Shown piece by piece: positions 34,834-44,119 of a stretch of 64,000 nt of DNA; position 1 is the stretch's first letter; every line of letters starts with the position of its first letter. A model generated the notes under the pieces. The model searched no databases and was not told the origin of the DNA. It worked only from the letters and a program-made list of their open reading frames with translations. This DNA is from Pseudomonadota bacterium (GTDB lineage Bacteria; Pseudomonadota; Gammaproteobacteria; Burkholderiales; Burkholderiaceae_B), in NCBI GenBank assembly GCA_023439305.1, contig JAEXOO010000043.1, positions 1-64,000 of the forward strand, written 5' to 3'. The position numbers and the translations under genes were made by a program.

Positions 34834-36357
34834 TCAGTCTTCGCGGCGCAGGTGCGGGAAGAGGATGACGTCGCGGATGGCCGGGCTGTCGGTCAGCAGC
34901 ATGACCAGGCGGTCGATGCCGATGCCGCAACCGCCCGTAGGAGGCATGCCGTATTCCAGGGCGCGGATGTAGTCGGCGTCGTAGTACATAGCTTCCTCAT
35001 CGCCGGCGTCCTTGGCTTGGACTTGCGCCAGGAAGCGCGCCGCCTGGTCTTCGGGGTCGTTCAGCTCCGAGAAGCCGTTGGCGATCTCGCGGCCGGTGGC
35101 GAACAGTTCGAAACGCTCCGTGATGCCGTCCTGGCTGTCCGAGGCGCGCGCCAGGGGCGAGACTTCGACGGGGTAGTCGATGATGAAGGTTGGGTGCCAG
35201 AGTTTGCTTTCGGCGGTTTCTTCGAACAAGGCCAATTGCAGAGCGCCCAGGCCTGCGCCTTGCAGCGGCGGAGCATTGACGTCTACTTTCAGGCGCGTCA
35301 GCTCGGTGCGCAGGAAGGCGGCGTCCGTCAGTTGTTCCAGCGTGTAGGAGGGGGCGTACTTCAGGATGGCGCCGGTGATGGTCAGGCGGTCGAAAGGCTG
35401 GCTCAGGTCCAGTTCGCGGCCTTGGTATTGCAGCGTTGCCGTGCCTCGGGCGCTGATGGCGGCTTCGCGGATCAGGCTTTCGGTGAAGTCCATCAGCCAC
35501 TGGTAGTCCGTGTAGGCCGCGTAGAACTCCATCATGGTGAATTCGGGGTTGTGACGCGGGCTGACGCCTTCGTTGCGGAAGTTGCGGTTGATTTCGAATA
35601 CGCGTTCGAAGCCGCCCACGATCAGGCGCTTGAGGTATAGCTCGGGCGCGATCCGCAGGTACATCTCCATGTCCAGCGCATTATGGTGCGTGACGAAAGG
35701 CTTGGCCGAGGCGCCGCCTGGAATCGGGTGCAGCATGGGCGTTTCCACTTCCAGGAAGTCGGCGTCCAGCATGTGTTGGCGAATGCTGCTGATGACCTTG
35801 CTGCGGGCCAGGAAGGTCTGGCGGGTTTCTTCGCCCATGATCAGGTCGACGTAGCGCTGGCGGTACTTCAGTTCCTGGTCGGCCAGGCCGTGGAACTTGT
35901 CCGGCAGAGGACGCAGGGACTTGGCCAGCAGGCGCACCGACGAGGCATGCACGGACAGTTCGCCTTTGTTGGTCTTGAAGACCGTGCCTTCGACCGCCAG
36001 GATGTCGCCGATGTCCCAGCCTTTGAATTCCGCATATCGTTCTTCGCCCAGTGCGGCTTTGTCCAGATAGATCTGGATACGGCCGCTGCCGTCCTGCAGG
36101 CTGGCGAAGCTGGCCTTGCCCATGACGCGTTTGAGCATCATGCGGCCGGCTACCTTGACGGGTTTGGCCAGCTCGGCCAAGGCGTCCTTGTCCTGTTCGC
36201 CATACTGGGCGTGCAGGTCGGCGGCATGGGCGTCGGGTTGGAAGTCGTTGGGGTAGGCAACACCGCTCTGGCGGATGCGGTCCAGCTTGGAGCGGCGCTC
36301 GGCGATCAGGCGGTTCTCGTCCACGGCGGGCGTGGCGGTGTCTAGCGGTTCAGTCAT
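34834..36357 (-). CDS. lysS: Lysyl-tRNA synthetase (class II)
   Basis: A 507-residue protein. The anticodon-binding OB-fold covers about 60-160 (VKVAGRMMLKRVMGKASF). The class II catalytic domain has motif 2 'RVFEINRNFRNEGVSPRHNP' and motif 3 'PPTGGCGIGIDRLVMLLTDS'. It charges tRNA-Lys. The order prfB-SDR-lysS on one strand with near-zero spacing keeps the E. coli prfB-lysS pairing with one gene inserted. Confidence 0.97.
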   Translation of the reverse strand: MTEPLDTATPAVDENRLIAERRSKLDRIRQSGVAYPNDFQPDAHAADLHAQYGEQDKDALAELAKPVKVAGRMMLKRVMGKASFASLQDGSGRIQIYLDKAALGEERYAEFKGWDIGDILAVEGTVFKTNKGELSVHASSVRLLAKSLRPLPDKFHGLADQELKYRQRYVDLIMGEETRQTFLARSKVISSIRQHMLDADFLEVETPMLHPIPGGASAKPFVTHHNALDMEMYLRIAPELYLKRLIVGGFERVFEINRNFRNEGVSPRHNPEFTMMEFYAAYTDYQWLMDFTESLIREAAISARGTATLQYQGRELDLSQPFDRLTITGAILKYAPSYTLEQLTDAAFLRTELTRLKVDVNAPPLQGAGLGALQLALFEETAESKLWHPTFIIDYPVEVSPLARASDSQDGITERFELFATGREIANGFSELNDPEDQAARFLAQVQAKDAGDEEAMYYDADYIRALEYGMPPTGGCGIGIDRLVMLLTDSPAIRDVILFPHLRRED

Positions 36358-36368
36358 GGTGTCAGTAT

Positions 36369-37100
36369 CTATTCGTAGTGGCGGATGTCGTCCACGGTGT
36401 GGCGGCCAAATGCTGGGCTGTCCAGGTAGCGCAGAATCCGGGCGGCGGTGTCGTCCGGGCTGCTCAGCTGTTGTTGCTGGTGCAGCTCGATGAAGCGGCT
36501 GAGTCCGGGGAAGTCTTCCCGGGATTGGGCGCGTATGTGCGACTGCATGTCGGTGTCCACGACGCCGGGCGCCAGGGAGCAGGTTTGCAGGGTGGGGTTT
36601 TCCAGTTGCAGGGTCTGGGTGTAGAAATCCAGACCTGCTTTGCTGGTGCCGTAGACGGCCCAGCCTGAGACCGGCTTGCGGCCGGCGCCGGAGGAGATGT
36701 TCAGGACCTGACGGCGTGCGGTGGCAGGCACGCCGTGCAGGAAGGCGGCTGTCAGGGTGACAACGCTGGCCAGATTCAGTTGCAAGGCGCGGGCCACGGC
36801 GTCGGCATCGAGCAGATCGGCCGCCTGTGCGACGGGATCCACAGTGCCGGCGTTGTTGATCAGCACATAGCGTTCGGCCTGCAGGCCGGACAACAATGCC
36901 AACAATTGGTCGGCCGCTTGCTGAGCGCCGTGCACCGTGGCCAGGTCCGCCTGCAGATGCGAGTGGCGGCCTTGAGCTGCATCAAGCATCAGAGGACGGC
37001 GGGCCAGGGTGATGAGCTGGTGACCGGCATCCAGGCTGCGGCGCGCCAGGGCCAGGCCCAGGCCGCGCGAGGCGCCGGTCAGGATGGTCAGCGTGGTCAT
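36369..37100 (-). CDS. Short-chain dehydrogenase/reductase
   Basis: About 243 residues from ATG 37100 (MTTLTILTGASRGLG); ATG 37106 two codons earlier is possible. The nucleotide motif TGASRGLG at the N-terminus, 'VLINNAGTV' near 85-93 and the catalytic 'YGTSKAGLD' are present, with Ser in 'LNISSGAG'. It resembles sepiapterin-reductase-like SDRs, but the substrate is unknown. It lies between prfB (8 bp) and lysS (12 bp), so it is translated from the same message as two translation factors. Confidence 0.9.
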   Translation of the reverse strand: MTTLTILTGASRGLGLALARRSLDAGHQLITLARRPLMLDAAQGRHSHLQADLATVHGAQQAADQLLALLSGLQAERYVLINNAGTVDPVAQAADLLDADAVARALQLNLASVVTLTAAFLHGVPATARRQVLNISSGAGRKPVSGWAVYGTSKAGLDFYTQTLQLENPTLQTCSLAPGVVDTDMQSHIRAQSREDFPGLSRFIELHQQQQLSSPDDTAARILRYLDSPAFGRHTVDDIRHYE

Positions 37101-37107
37101 GCCCATA

Positions 37108-38212
37108 TCAGACGCCTTGTTTCAGGCTGGCCTGGATAAAAGGGTCCAGGTCGCCGTCCAGCACTTTCTGAGTGTTGGAGATTTCGACGTTGGTACGCAG
37201 ATCCTTGATGCGGCTTTGATCCAGCACGTAGGAGCGGATCTGGTGGCCCCAGCCCACATCGCTCTTGGAGTCTTCCAACTTCTGCTGTTCGGCCATGCGG
37301 TTGCGCATTTCCAGTTCGTATAGCCGGGATTTCAGCATTTGCATGGCTTCGGCGCGGTTGCGGTGCTGCGAGCGGTCGTTCTGGCACTGTACAACGATGC
37401 CGGTCGGTTCGTGGGTGATGCGCACGGCCGAGTCGGTCTTGTTGATGTGCTGGCCGCCCGCGCCGCTGGCGCGGTAGGTGTCCACACGCAAATCGGCTGG
37501 ATTGACCTCGATTTCGAAGGAGTCGTCGATTTCGGGATAGACGAACACGCTGGAAAAGGAAGTGTGGCGACCGTTGGACGAGTCGAAGGGGCTTTTTCGG
37601 ACCAGGCGGTGCACGCCGGTTTCGGTGCGCAGAAAGCCGTAGGCGTAGTCGCCTTCGATTTTGATGGTGGCGGACTTGATGCCGGCCACGTCGCCGTCGG
37701 ATTGTTCCAGGATCTCCGTCTTGAAACCCTTGTGTTCGGCATAGCGCAGATACTGGCGCAGCAACATGGAAGCCCAATCCTGGGCTTCGGTGCCGCCGGC
37801 TCCGGCCTGAATGTCCACGAAGCAGTTCATGGGGTCGGCCGGATTGGAGAACATGCGGCGGAATTCCAGATCTTCGATGCGGCTGGCCATGGCGTTGCAG
37901 TCGTCTTCGATGGCGGCCAGGGTGGCGTCGTCATCGTCCATGGCGGCCAGCTCGAACAGATCGCGGGAATCCTTCAGGCCGCTGTGCAGAGCGTCAAGCA
38001 CCTGCACCACGTTTTCCAGGCTTTTCTTTTCGCGGCCCAGGTCCTGGGCGTGCTGGGGGTTGTTCCAGACGTTGGGGTCTTCGAGTTCGGCGTTGACTAC
38101 ATGCAGGCGTTGCGCTTTGTCATCGTAGTCAAAGATACCTCCGAAGAGCTTCTTCCCGTTCCGAATAATCGTTCAGGCGGGCTTCGAGTTGGTTGAGGCG
38201 TTCCGATTCCAT
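37108..38212 (-). CDS. prfB: Peptide chain release factor 2, with programmed +1 frameshift
   Basis: The first part runs from ATG 38212 (MESERLNQLEARLNDYSERE) to an in-frame TGA at 38129-38131. The slippery site AGG-TAT-CTT-TGA-C has an AGG Shine-Dalgarno-like triplet upstream, the standard autoregulated prfB frameshift. After the +1 shift the frame reads to 37108 and gives 367 residues. The tripeptide 'SPF' (RKSPFDSSN) and 'GGQ' (GAGGQHINKTDS) are both present. RF2 ends translation at UGA and UAA. Low RF2 favours frameshifting and so raises its own synthesis. Confidence 0.96.
38129..38140 (-). promoter_or_regulatory. prfB programmed frameshift site
   Basis: On the minus strand AGG TAT CTT TGA C: a Shine-Dalgarno-like AGG, the slippery CTT and the UGA stop in weak context. 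This is the conserved RF2 autoregulation element. Confidence 0.95.
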
Positions 38213-38369
38213 GGTGCAGAGGGTTCCCTGTTATTGGTGTGTTCGTCCCTGTGGCATGCCCAAGGGCGATGCGGGAAACCCCTGATTTTACCCTTATCGG
38301 CGGGATGTAGCACGCATTTGGGCCATTGGTGGCCAGGCGTGGTGGTCTGCGCCCGACAGGATCGTGTGA

Positions 38370-40094
38370 TCAGTGCAAGGCGGCCAGCCGCAGCGCCGGC
38401 ACATGCCGGCCCAGAGGCGCCGATTCCGCGCCTGCGCCCGCCTCGTGCGTATCGTGCTCGAGACGCAATGGCGTCTGCCCGTCGTCCAGGTGGAAGTGGG
38501 CGACCACGTCCGACAGGATGTCGGCCTGCTCCAGTTGCAGCAGGGTGGTGTCGGCGGCTTGCTGCACCAGTTGGCTGTTGTGCCGGGTGATGTCATCGAG
38601 CAAGGTCATGGCGTGGCTGACCTGCTCCACGCCTTCGGCCTGCTCGCGCGAGGCCAGGGCGATATCGGCCACGATGTTGCGCACCTTGTCGACGGTTTGC
38701 TCGGTGGCCGACATGGCCTCGCCGACCGAGGCGGCGGCCTGCGCGCCCATGGCCATTTGCTCGACCGAACGGCTGATGAGGGTCTCGATGTCGCGTGAGG
38801 CATCCGAGGAGCGCAGGGCCAATTGGCGCACCTCGGTGGCCACTACGGCGAAGCCGCGCCCCTGCGGGCCGGCACGGGCGGCTTCCACTGCTGCGTTCAG
38901 GGCCAGGATATTGGTCTGAAAGGCGATGTTGCGGATCAGATTGGTGATGTCGCCCATTTTGCGTGAGCTCTCGCCGATGTCGCGCATGATGTCCAGCATG
39001 CTGTTGGCGGCCTGGCTGCCGTGTTGGACCTGGCTGGACGCTTGTTGCGCGAGCTGGTCGGCGTGCTGGGCGTTGTCGGCGTTCTGGCGTACGGTGTGAG
39101 CCAGTTGGCCCATGGTGGCCACGGTTTCCTGCACGCTGCTGGACTGTTCTTCGGTGCGTTGGGCCAGGTCCTGGTTGCCGTGTGAAATCGCCTGCGAACC
39201 GTCGGTGATCAGTTGGGTCTGCTGGCGAATCTGTTCCACAGCCTGCTGCAGGCCTTCGCCTATGCCGTTCAGTGCGCTCAGCAGCTTGCCGATTTCGTCG
39301 TGGCGGCGTACATCCAGGCGGGCGGTTAGGTTGCCGCCGGCCAACTCGCTGGCCAGGGCCACGCCCTGGTCGATGGGGCGTTTGATGGAGCGGTACAGCA
39401 TCAGCAGCGCCAGAGCGCTGACCACGAAAAACAGGCCCAGCGCCACCAATGCCAGCCAGAAAGCCCGGTCGCTGGCGCGCGCAGCTTGCAGCAGTAAGGC
39501 GTCCAGGCGTTCGCTGACCTGGTGGTCGAACTGGTCGATGGTGGCGGCGATGTCGGCGGCCGCCTTGGTGTATTGCTGGCTGAAGACCAGCACTTTGGCC
39601 ATCAGAGAATTGGGCAGGGCGACGCGCACGCCGCCGGCGCCATCGTCGAATTGGCCGCTGGCCGTGCTGATGGCCTCCACTTGGATAGCGCTGAGCGCCA
39701 GGGTCTGCTCATAAGCCGAGCGCACCATGGACAACTCCTGCGCGGGCAGGTCTAGGGCCGCAAAGCGATCCAGCATGCTTTGCGTGAGGCCGTTGGAATC
39801 GGGCTGTTTGCCGCTGAAGACAGCCAGCAGTCGGTCGAAGTTCTGCTGGAATTCGGGTTGTTCGCTGGATACGAAAGCGATGGTCTGGCGGCTGATGGAT
39901 TCGGAGATGCGCTTGAAGTCATTGGCCAGGGCGGTGGCCTGGTAGCGCTGGGATTCCAGCTGCTTGAGCTGTTCGATGCTGTGGGTGAGGTGTTGCAGTG
40001 CGCTGAGCATCAGCGCCAGGAAAAGACCCAGAACGGCGAAATAGGCGATAAAGCCTGTTTTCAGGGTAAGCAGTTTCTTCAAGGCGGACTCCAC
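38370..40094 (-). CDS. Methyl-accepting chemotaxis protein
   Basis: A 574-residue chemoreceptor. Membrane segment 1 is about 14-33 (FIAYFAVLGLFLALMLSALQ), then a periplasmic helical ligand domain, then segment 2 near 213-236 (FWLALVALGLFFVVSALALL). HAMP (about 237-290) follows, and the signalling domain has the hairpin tip 'RNIAFQTNILALNAAVEAAR'. The tip reads AGPQGRGFAVVA where AGEQGRGFAVVA is usual, a Glu-to-Pro change. No C-terminal CheR-binding pentapeptide is seen. The ligand is unknown and no other chemotaxis gene lies near. Confidence 0.92.
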   Translation of the reverse strand: MESALKKLLTLKTGFIAYFAVLGLFLALMLSALQHLTHSIEQLKQLESQRYQATALANDFKRISESISRQTIAFVSSEQPEFQQNFDRLLAVFSGKQPDSNGLTQSMLDRFAALDLPAQELSMVRSAYEQTLALSAIQVEAISTASGQFDDGAGGVRVALPNSLMAKVLVFSQQYTKAAADIAATIDQFDHQVSERLDALLLQAARASDRAFWLALVALGLFFVVSALALLMLYRSIKRPIDQGVALASELAGGNLTARLDVRRHDEIGKLLSALNGIGEGLQQAVEQIRQQTQLITDGSQAISHGNQDLAQRTEEQSSSVQETVATMGQLAHTVRQNADNAQHADQLAQQASSQVQHGSQAANSMLDIMRDIGESSRKMGDITNLIRNIAFQTNILALNAAVEAARAGPQGRGFAVVATEVRQLALRSSDASRDIETLISRSVEQMAMGAQAAASVGEAMSATEQTVDKVRNIVADIALASREQAEGVEQVSHAMTLLDDITRHNSQLVQQAADTTLLQLEQADILSDVVAHFHLDDGQTPLRLEHDTHEAGAGAESAPLGRHVPALRLAALH

Positions 40095-40197
40095 AAGAGG
40101 TCGAGTGCGCCTGTACGATGGGTATCAGTGCCGCACCCCTGTCATTGCTTGTGATTTTTGCATCTGAATGTGACAGGGGTGTGTCGATAATTCCGGC

Positions 40198-40473
40198 TTA
40201 GCGTTGGGGCCGGTGAGTGCGGCGCGGAGCGGACGTAGGGGCGCCCGTGCGCTTGGGCAGGTGGCGGAAGATGATCCGGCCTTTGCTCAGGTCGTAAGGC
40301 GACATTTCCAGCGTGACGGCGTCGCCGGCCAGAATACGGATGTGGTGCTTGCGCATTTTACCGCCGGTGTAGGCGATGACGGCATGACCGTTGTCCAGCG
40401 TGACGCGAAAGCGCGAATCAGGCAGGATCTCGGTGACGGAACCTTGCATTTCAAGTAGTTCTTCTTTGGCCAT
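40198..40473 (-). CDS. infA: Translation initiation factor IF-1, second longer form
   Basis: A 91-residue S1-fold protein starting MAKEELLEMQGSVTEILPDS, with the IF-1 core 'NGHAVIAYTGGKMRKHHIRI' and 'GDAVTLEMSPYDLSKGRIIF'. It is about 19 residues longer than the usual 72, with a basic Pro/Thr tail (KRTGAPTSAPRRTHRPQR). Betaproteobacteria often carry such a second IF-1 apart from the ribosomal protein operon. It occludes the A site during initiation. The gene is solitary, with a strong promoter about 280 bp upstream. Confidence 0.93.
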   Translation of the reverse strand: MAKEELLEMQGSVTEILPDSRFRVTLDNGHAVIAYTGGKMRKHHIRILAGDAVTLEMSPYDLSKGRIIFRHLPKRTGAPTSAPRRTHRPQR

Positions 40474-40928
40474 AGATCGGGACTCCTAAAAAAATGAATA
40501 TGTCCCGTCGGGCCGAAAGGGCGGGACGGGAAAACGTCGTCGCGAGAGCGGGCCGGCAGGCCGTGGACTCCGACGCGAGTAGTCTGGGTCGCAAAATGCC
40601 CGCAAGGGGCGCTAGCTGGGCCTGTTCGGGGCGCAGAGCTCCGGCAGGTGCGGGAGAGTTGCTTGCCGCAGTATTGCTGCAAGAACGTGGACGGGATGGG
40701 CCGCGAGATCAGGCGAAGATCGCGGTGGCGCCATGACGGGGCAATACTTTGATTATAAATAATATTTATGGATTGGTCAAAGATTGACCAGCTGATGTGT
40801 GCATAAAAGGCACGACAGTCGGGCTGAAACCACGGTGCATCTTCACTATACTGTCCTTTATTCTGACGGCGCGAGCCCGCCCTGCAAGGGGTTGGGCGGC
40901 GCCGTCACCGCTTTTTTGGATTTGCTTC
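40474..40928. other. Divergent regulatory region between infA and an EamA transporter
   Basis: About 455 bp. It holds the infA promoter (40752-40780) and a roughly 270-base infA leader with a hairpin near 40503-40531 (TCCCGTC/GACGGGA arms). It also holds a possible promoter for the transporter (CTGAAA at 40824 and TATACT at 40847, 17 bases apart). One 80-codon frame in the leader has biased, Arg/Ala-rich composition and no ribosome site and is not taken as a gene. Confidence 0.5.
40752..40780 (-). promoter_or_regulatory. Strong sigma-70 promoter of infA
   Basis: On the minus strand TTGACC, 17 bases, TATAAT. Both elements are at or one base from consensus with optimal spacing. Transcription would start near 40745 and leave a leader of about 270 bases before the infA start. 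Confidence 0.85.
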
Positions 40929-41843
40929 GTGACTAATCAGAAACTGACGCCGGGGACGACGGCACTGCTGGTGCTGCCGACTATTTTGTGGGCCAGCAAT
41001 GCGATCGTGGGACGCCTGATCCATGAACAGGTGCCACCCATCACCTTGAATTTCTTTCGCTGGCTGGTGGCTTTCATCATCCTGTTGTTCTTCGGCCGCC
41101 AGGTGTTGCGCCGGGGCAGCAGCCTGTGGACGCATTGGCGTCGCTATTCCATTCTGGGCCTGCTGGGCATCGGCATTTACAACGCCTTGCAGTATCTGGC
41201 CTTGCAGAGCTCCAGCCCGGTCAACGTAACCCTGGTCAATGCCAGCCTGCCGTTCTGGATGCTGGTGATCGGGCGCATGTTCTTCAGCGCCACTGTCAAT
41301 TGGCGCCAACTGGTCGGCGGGCTGATGTCTCTGCTTGGGGTGATCCTGGTACTGACGCGCGCCGATTGGCACGAATTGCTGGCGCTGAATTTCGTGCCGG
41401 GCGATCTGTATATGGTAATTGCCACCATTGCCTGGGCCATCTATAGCTGGATGCTCAGTACCCGAAAGCATCCCGCCGATATTGCCGAAACCTGGGCGAC
41501 CGTCATCATGGCGCAGGTCTTTTTCGGCCTGATCTGGTCCGGCGCCTTCGCCGCGCTGGAATGGCAGTTCACGGACTGGCATATCGACTGGACCTGGGGT
41601 CTGGTGGCCGCCGTGCTGTATGTGGGTACCGGGCCGGCGCTGGTGGCGTTGCGTTGCTGGGGCGTGGCCGTGCAGCGCGTGGGCGCCGCGACGGCCGGGT
41701 TTTTCGTGAACCTGATGCCGGTATTCGCCGCCGTGATGTCCGTGCTGATCCTGGGTGATACCCCCAAGCTATATCACGGCGCCGCCTTCCTGCTGATTGT
41801 GGGCGGGATTTTCGTATCGTCGCGCAAGGCGGGCAAAGCGTAG
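40929..41843 (+). CDS. EamA-type drug/metabolite transporter
   Basis: About 304 residues from GTG 40929 (MTNQKLTPGTTALLVLPTIL). Ten hydrophobic helices in two EamA repeats can be followed. The repeat opening 'PTILWASNAIVGRLI' and the conserved 'LQYLALQSSSPVNVTLVNAS' in repeat 1 have counterparts in 'VALRCWGVAVQRVGAATAGF' in repeat 2. It is an inner-membrane exporter or importer of unknown small molecules. The second EamA gene of the window (43154-44068) is a separate, weakly similar protein. Confidence 0.88.
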   Translation: MTNQKLTPGTTALLVLPTILWASNAIVGRLIHEQVPPITLNFFRWLVAFIILLFFGRQVLRRGSSLWTHWRRYSILGLLGIGIYNALQYLALQSSSPVNVTLVNASLPFWMLVIGRMFFSATVNWRQLVGGLMSLLGVILVLTRADWHELLALNFVPGDLYMVIATIAWAIYSWMLSTRKHPADIAETWATVIMAQVFFGLIWSGAFAALEWQFTDWHIDWTWGLVAAVLYVGTGPALVALRCWGVAVQRVGAATAGFFVNLMPVFAAVMSVLILGDTPKLYHGAAFLLIVGGIFVSSRKAGKA

Positions 41844-41892
41844 GGCAGCCGTGAAATTGATTCCCTGAAAGCCGTGAGTCAGGCCCGATTAT

Positions 41893-41922
41893 CCCAAAAG
41901 CCCGCTTAAGCGGGCTTTTGGG
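41893..41922. terminator. 30-bp perfect palindrome, bidirectional terminator
   Basis: CCCAAAAGCCCGCTT and its exact complement without a gap, between the convergent EamA and BASS genes. A and T runs inside the arms serve both strands. Confidence 0.85.
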
Positions 41923-41962
41923 TGTCTGCTTCGGATCGTTGATCAGACGGTGTTCAGTGACA

Positions 41963-42901
41963 TCAGACCTTGGGCTGATTGTCTATGCGGCGGAAGATCG
42001 TGGCGATCAAGGGGCCGGAGATGTTGTGCCAGACACTGAAGATGGCGCTGGGCACGGCGGCCAGGGGCGAAAAGTGGGCGCTGGCCAGCGCCACGCCCAG
42101 GCCCGAGTTCTGCATGCCGACTTCGATGGCCAGCGTCTTGCGCTGTGCCAGCGGCATGCCGGACAGGCGGCCCAGCACATAGCCCAATGCATAGCCCAGG
42201 GTGTTGTGCAGCACGACGACCGAGAACACCAGCAGGCCGCTGGTGGCGATCTTGGCCTGGTTTCCGGCCACGACGGCGGCCACGATGGCCACGATGGCGA
42301 CCACCGACACCAGCGGCAGCGCGGCCACGCCGGCCTTGACCTTGTCGCCCAGCACGGATTGCACGATCACGCCCAGGGCTATGGGCAGAATCACGACCTG
42401 CACAATGGACCAGAACATGGCCGAGGCGCTGACTTCCAGCCATTGGCTGGCCAGCATATAAATCAGGGCGGGGGTGACGATGGGCGCCAGCAGCGTGGTG
42501 ACCGAGGTAATGGCCACGGACAGCGCCACGTCGCCGCGCGACAGAAAAGTCATGACGTTGGAGGAGGTGCCGCCCGGGCAGCAGCCCACCAGGATGACGC
42601 CGACCGCCAGTTCGGGCGGCAGGGCGAACAGCTTGCACAGCAGCCAGGCCAGACCGGGCATGATGACGAACTGTCCGGCCACGCCGATGGCCACTCGCCC
42701 CGGACGGGTGAAGACTTCGGCGAAATCCTGGCGCGACAGCGTCAGGCCCATGCCGAACATGATGATGCCCAGCAGAGGCACAATGTAGGCGCCCAACCAG
42801 CGATAATGGTCGGGGACGTAAAAAGCGAGAACAGCGAACAGCAGAACCCAGATGGCAAAGGTATTGCCAACGAAGCGGCTCAGGCGGGCGATAGCCTGCA
42901 T
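41963..42901 (-). CDS. Bile acid:sodium symporter (BASS) family transporter
   Basis: A 312-residue protein with about ten membrane helices. Family motifs are 'GIIMFGMGLTLSRQDF' in helix 2-3, 'VILVGCCPGGTSSNVMTFLS' (unwound sodium-site helix 4) and 'LAIEVGMQNSGLGVALAS' (helix 9), all near consensus. Bacterial members take up pantoate, pyruvate-like acids or other organic anions with sodium; the substrate is not readable here. The opposite strand also stays open through this gene, but that frame has no transporter signature. Confidence 0.92.
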   Translation of the reverse strand: MQAIARLSRFVGNTFAIWVLLFAVLAFYVPDHYRWLGAYIVPLLGIIMFGMGLTLSRQDFAEVFTRPGRVAIGVAGQFVIMPGLAWLLCKLFALPPELAVGVILVGCCPGGTSSNVMTFLSRGDVALSVAITSVTTLLAPIVTPALIYMLASQWLEVSASAMFWSIVQVVILPIALGVIVQSVLGDKVKAGVAALPLVSVVAIVAIVAAVVAGNQAKIATSGLLVFSVVVLHNTLGYALGYVLGRLSGMPLAQRKTLAIEVGMQNSGLGVALASAHFSPLAAVPSAIFSVWHNISGPLIATIFRRIDNQPKV

Positions 42902-43153
42902 GATTGTTTATCCTTTCAGGAATAGGCACGGCGGCGCGGGCCGGTAGGCCGACGGCGTGCGAGACGGAATGGGGAAGGCAGAGCAGGGCGCGGGCCGGGG
43001 TGCGGGCTGGGTGCGGTTCGTCGCCATCTTGTGCGCAAACGAAACGGCCTCCTGGGGGTCTCGGAGGCCGGGCTCTGTTTAGTATTGTAGACCTTATCGT
43101 GATTCGATTTTTAAGTTGAAGCCTAAAACCATGTATCCATTCGGGGAATTACC

Positions 43154-44068
43154 GTGAGCGCGGGCGGTGTGCGCTGGACGGCGTATGGCTGTCTGGCGCT
43201 GTCCATGAGCCTGGTGGGCAGCTACATCGCCCTGACGCGGCCGCTGGTAGCCGCCTTGCCCGTGTTTCTGCTGGCCTGGCTGCGGTTTGGCATTGGTGCG
43301 CTGGCCATGTTGCGCTGGCTGCGCAAACCCGCCAGCGAACCCGCTCTGGATGCGCGCACGCGCGGCCTGATCTTCCTGGAGTCCTTTCTGGGCAATTTTC
43401 TGTTCACGCTGTGCATGGTGACGGGCATCAGCATGACCAGCGCGGTATCTGCGGGCGTGATCCTGTCGGCGATCCCTGGCGTGGTGGCCTTGTTCAGCTG
43501 GTATTTCCTGAAAGAAAGCATAGGCTCGCGCACCTGGGCGGCGCTGGTGCTGGGCATGCTGGGCATCGCCTTGCTGGCGCTGGTGCAGCATGAAGAAAAC
43601 GGTCCGGCGGGACTGGATCCCTCCCGTGTCTGGCTGGGCAACGGCCTGATCTTTTGCGCGGTACTGTGCGAAGCCGCCTATGCCGTCATCGGCAAGCGGC
43701 TGACCTCGGTCATGAGTCCCAAGCGCATCAGCGCAGTCATCAATTTGTGCAGCCTGGCCTTGATCACCCCCTTGGGCATCTACGCGGCGCGGGATTTTTC
43801 CTTCAGTCTGGTGCCGGGCTGGATCTGGCCTTTGTTGGTGTTTTATTCGCTGGCGGCCAGCGTCTGGACGGTGTGGCTGTGGATGACCGGCGTCACCCAC
43901 GTGCCTGCCTCGCGCGCGGCGGTCTTTATGGTGCTGATGCCCCTGGGCACCGCAGCGGTCGGCGTGCTGGTGCTGGGCGAGCCTTTTTCCGGCATGCACT
44001 TGCTGGCGTTCGTGCTGGCCTTGGCGGGGCTGGTGCTGGCGACTGCACCGGTGCGCCGGATAAGCTGA
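43154..44068 (+). CDS. EamA-type drug/metabolite transporter
   Basis: A 304-residue protein from GTG 43154. It has ten helices in two repeats: 'SMSLVGSYIALTRPLVAALP' and 'FTLCMVTGISMTSAVSAGVI' in the first, 'YSLAASVWTVWLWMTGVTHV' and 'PLGTAAVGVLVLGEPFSGMH' in the second. This opening is typical of the YdcZ/RhaT-like EamA exporters in Burkholderiales. The substrate is unknown. It has a GC-rich hairpin (43045-43070) about 85 bp upstream and is divergent from the BASS gene. Confidence 0.88.
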   Translation: MSAGGVRWTAYGCLALSMSLVGSYIALTRPLVAALPVFLLAWLRFGIGALAMLRWLRKPASEPALDARTRGLIFLESFLGNFLFTLCMVTGISMTSAVSAGVILSAIPGVVALFSWYFLKESIGSRTWAALVLGMLGIALLALVQHEENGPAGLDPSRVWLGNGLIFCAVLCEAAYAVIGKRLTSVMSPKRISAVINLCSLALITPLGIYAARDFSFSLVPGWIWPLLVFYSLAASVWTVWLWMTGVTHVPASRAAVFMVLMPLGTAAVGVLVLGEPFSGMHLLAFVLALAGLVLATAPVRRIS

Positions 44069-44119
44069 TTCCAGGCATGTCGCGGATCCGATGGCGGATC
44101 CGCGGGGCTCGTTTCGCTT

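Noticed and set aside
40494..40736. An 80-codon frame in the infA leader
   Set aside because: Arg/Ala/Gly-rich without a ribosome site, and it runs against the transcribed leader.
41943..42929. A 328-codon second minus-strand frame over the BASS transporter gene
   Set aside because: The alternative frame is Arg/Gly/His-rich without membrane helices, whereas the 312-residue frame is a typical BASS protein.
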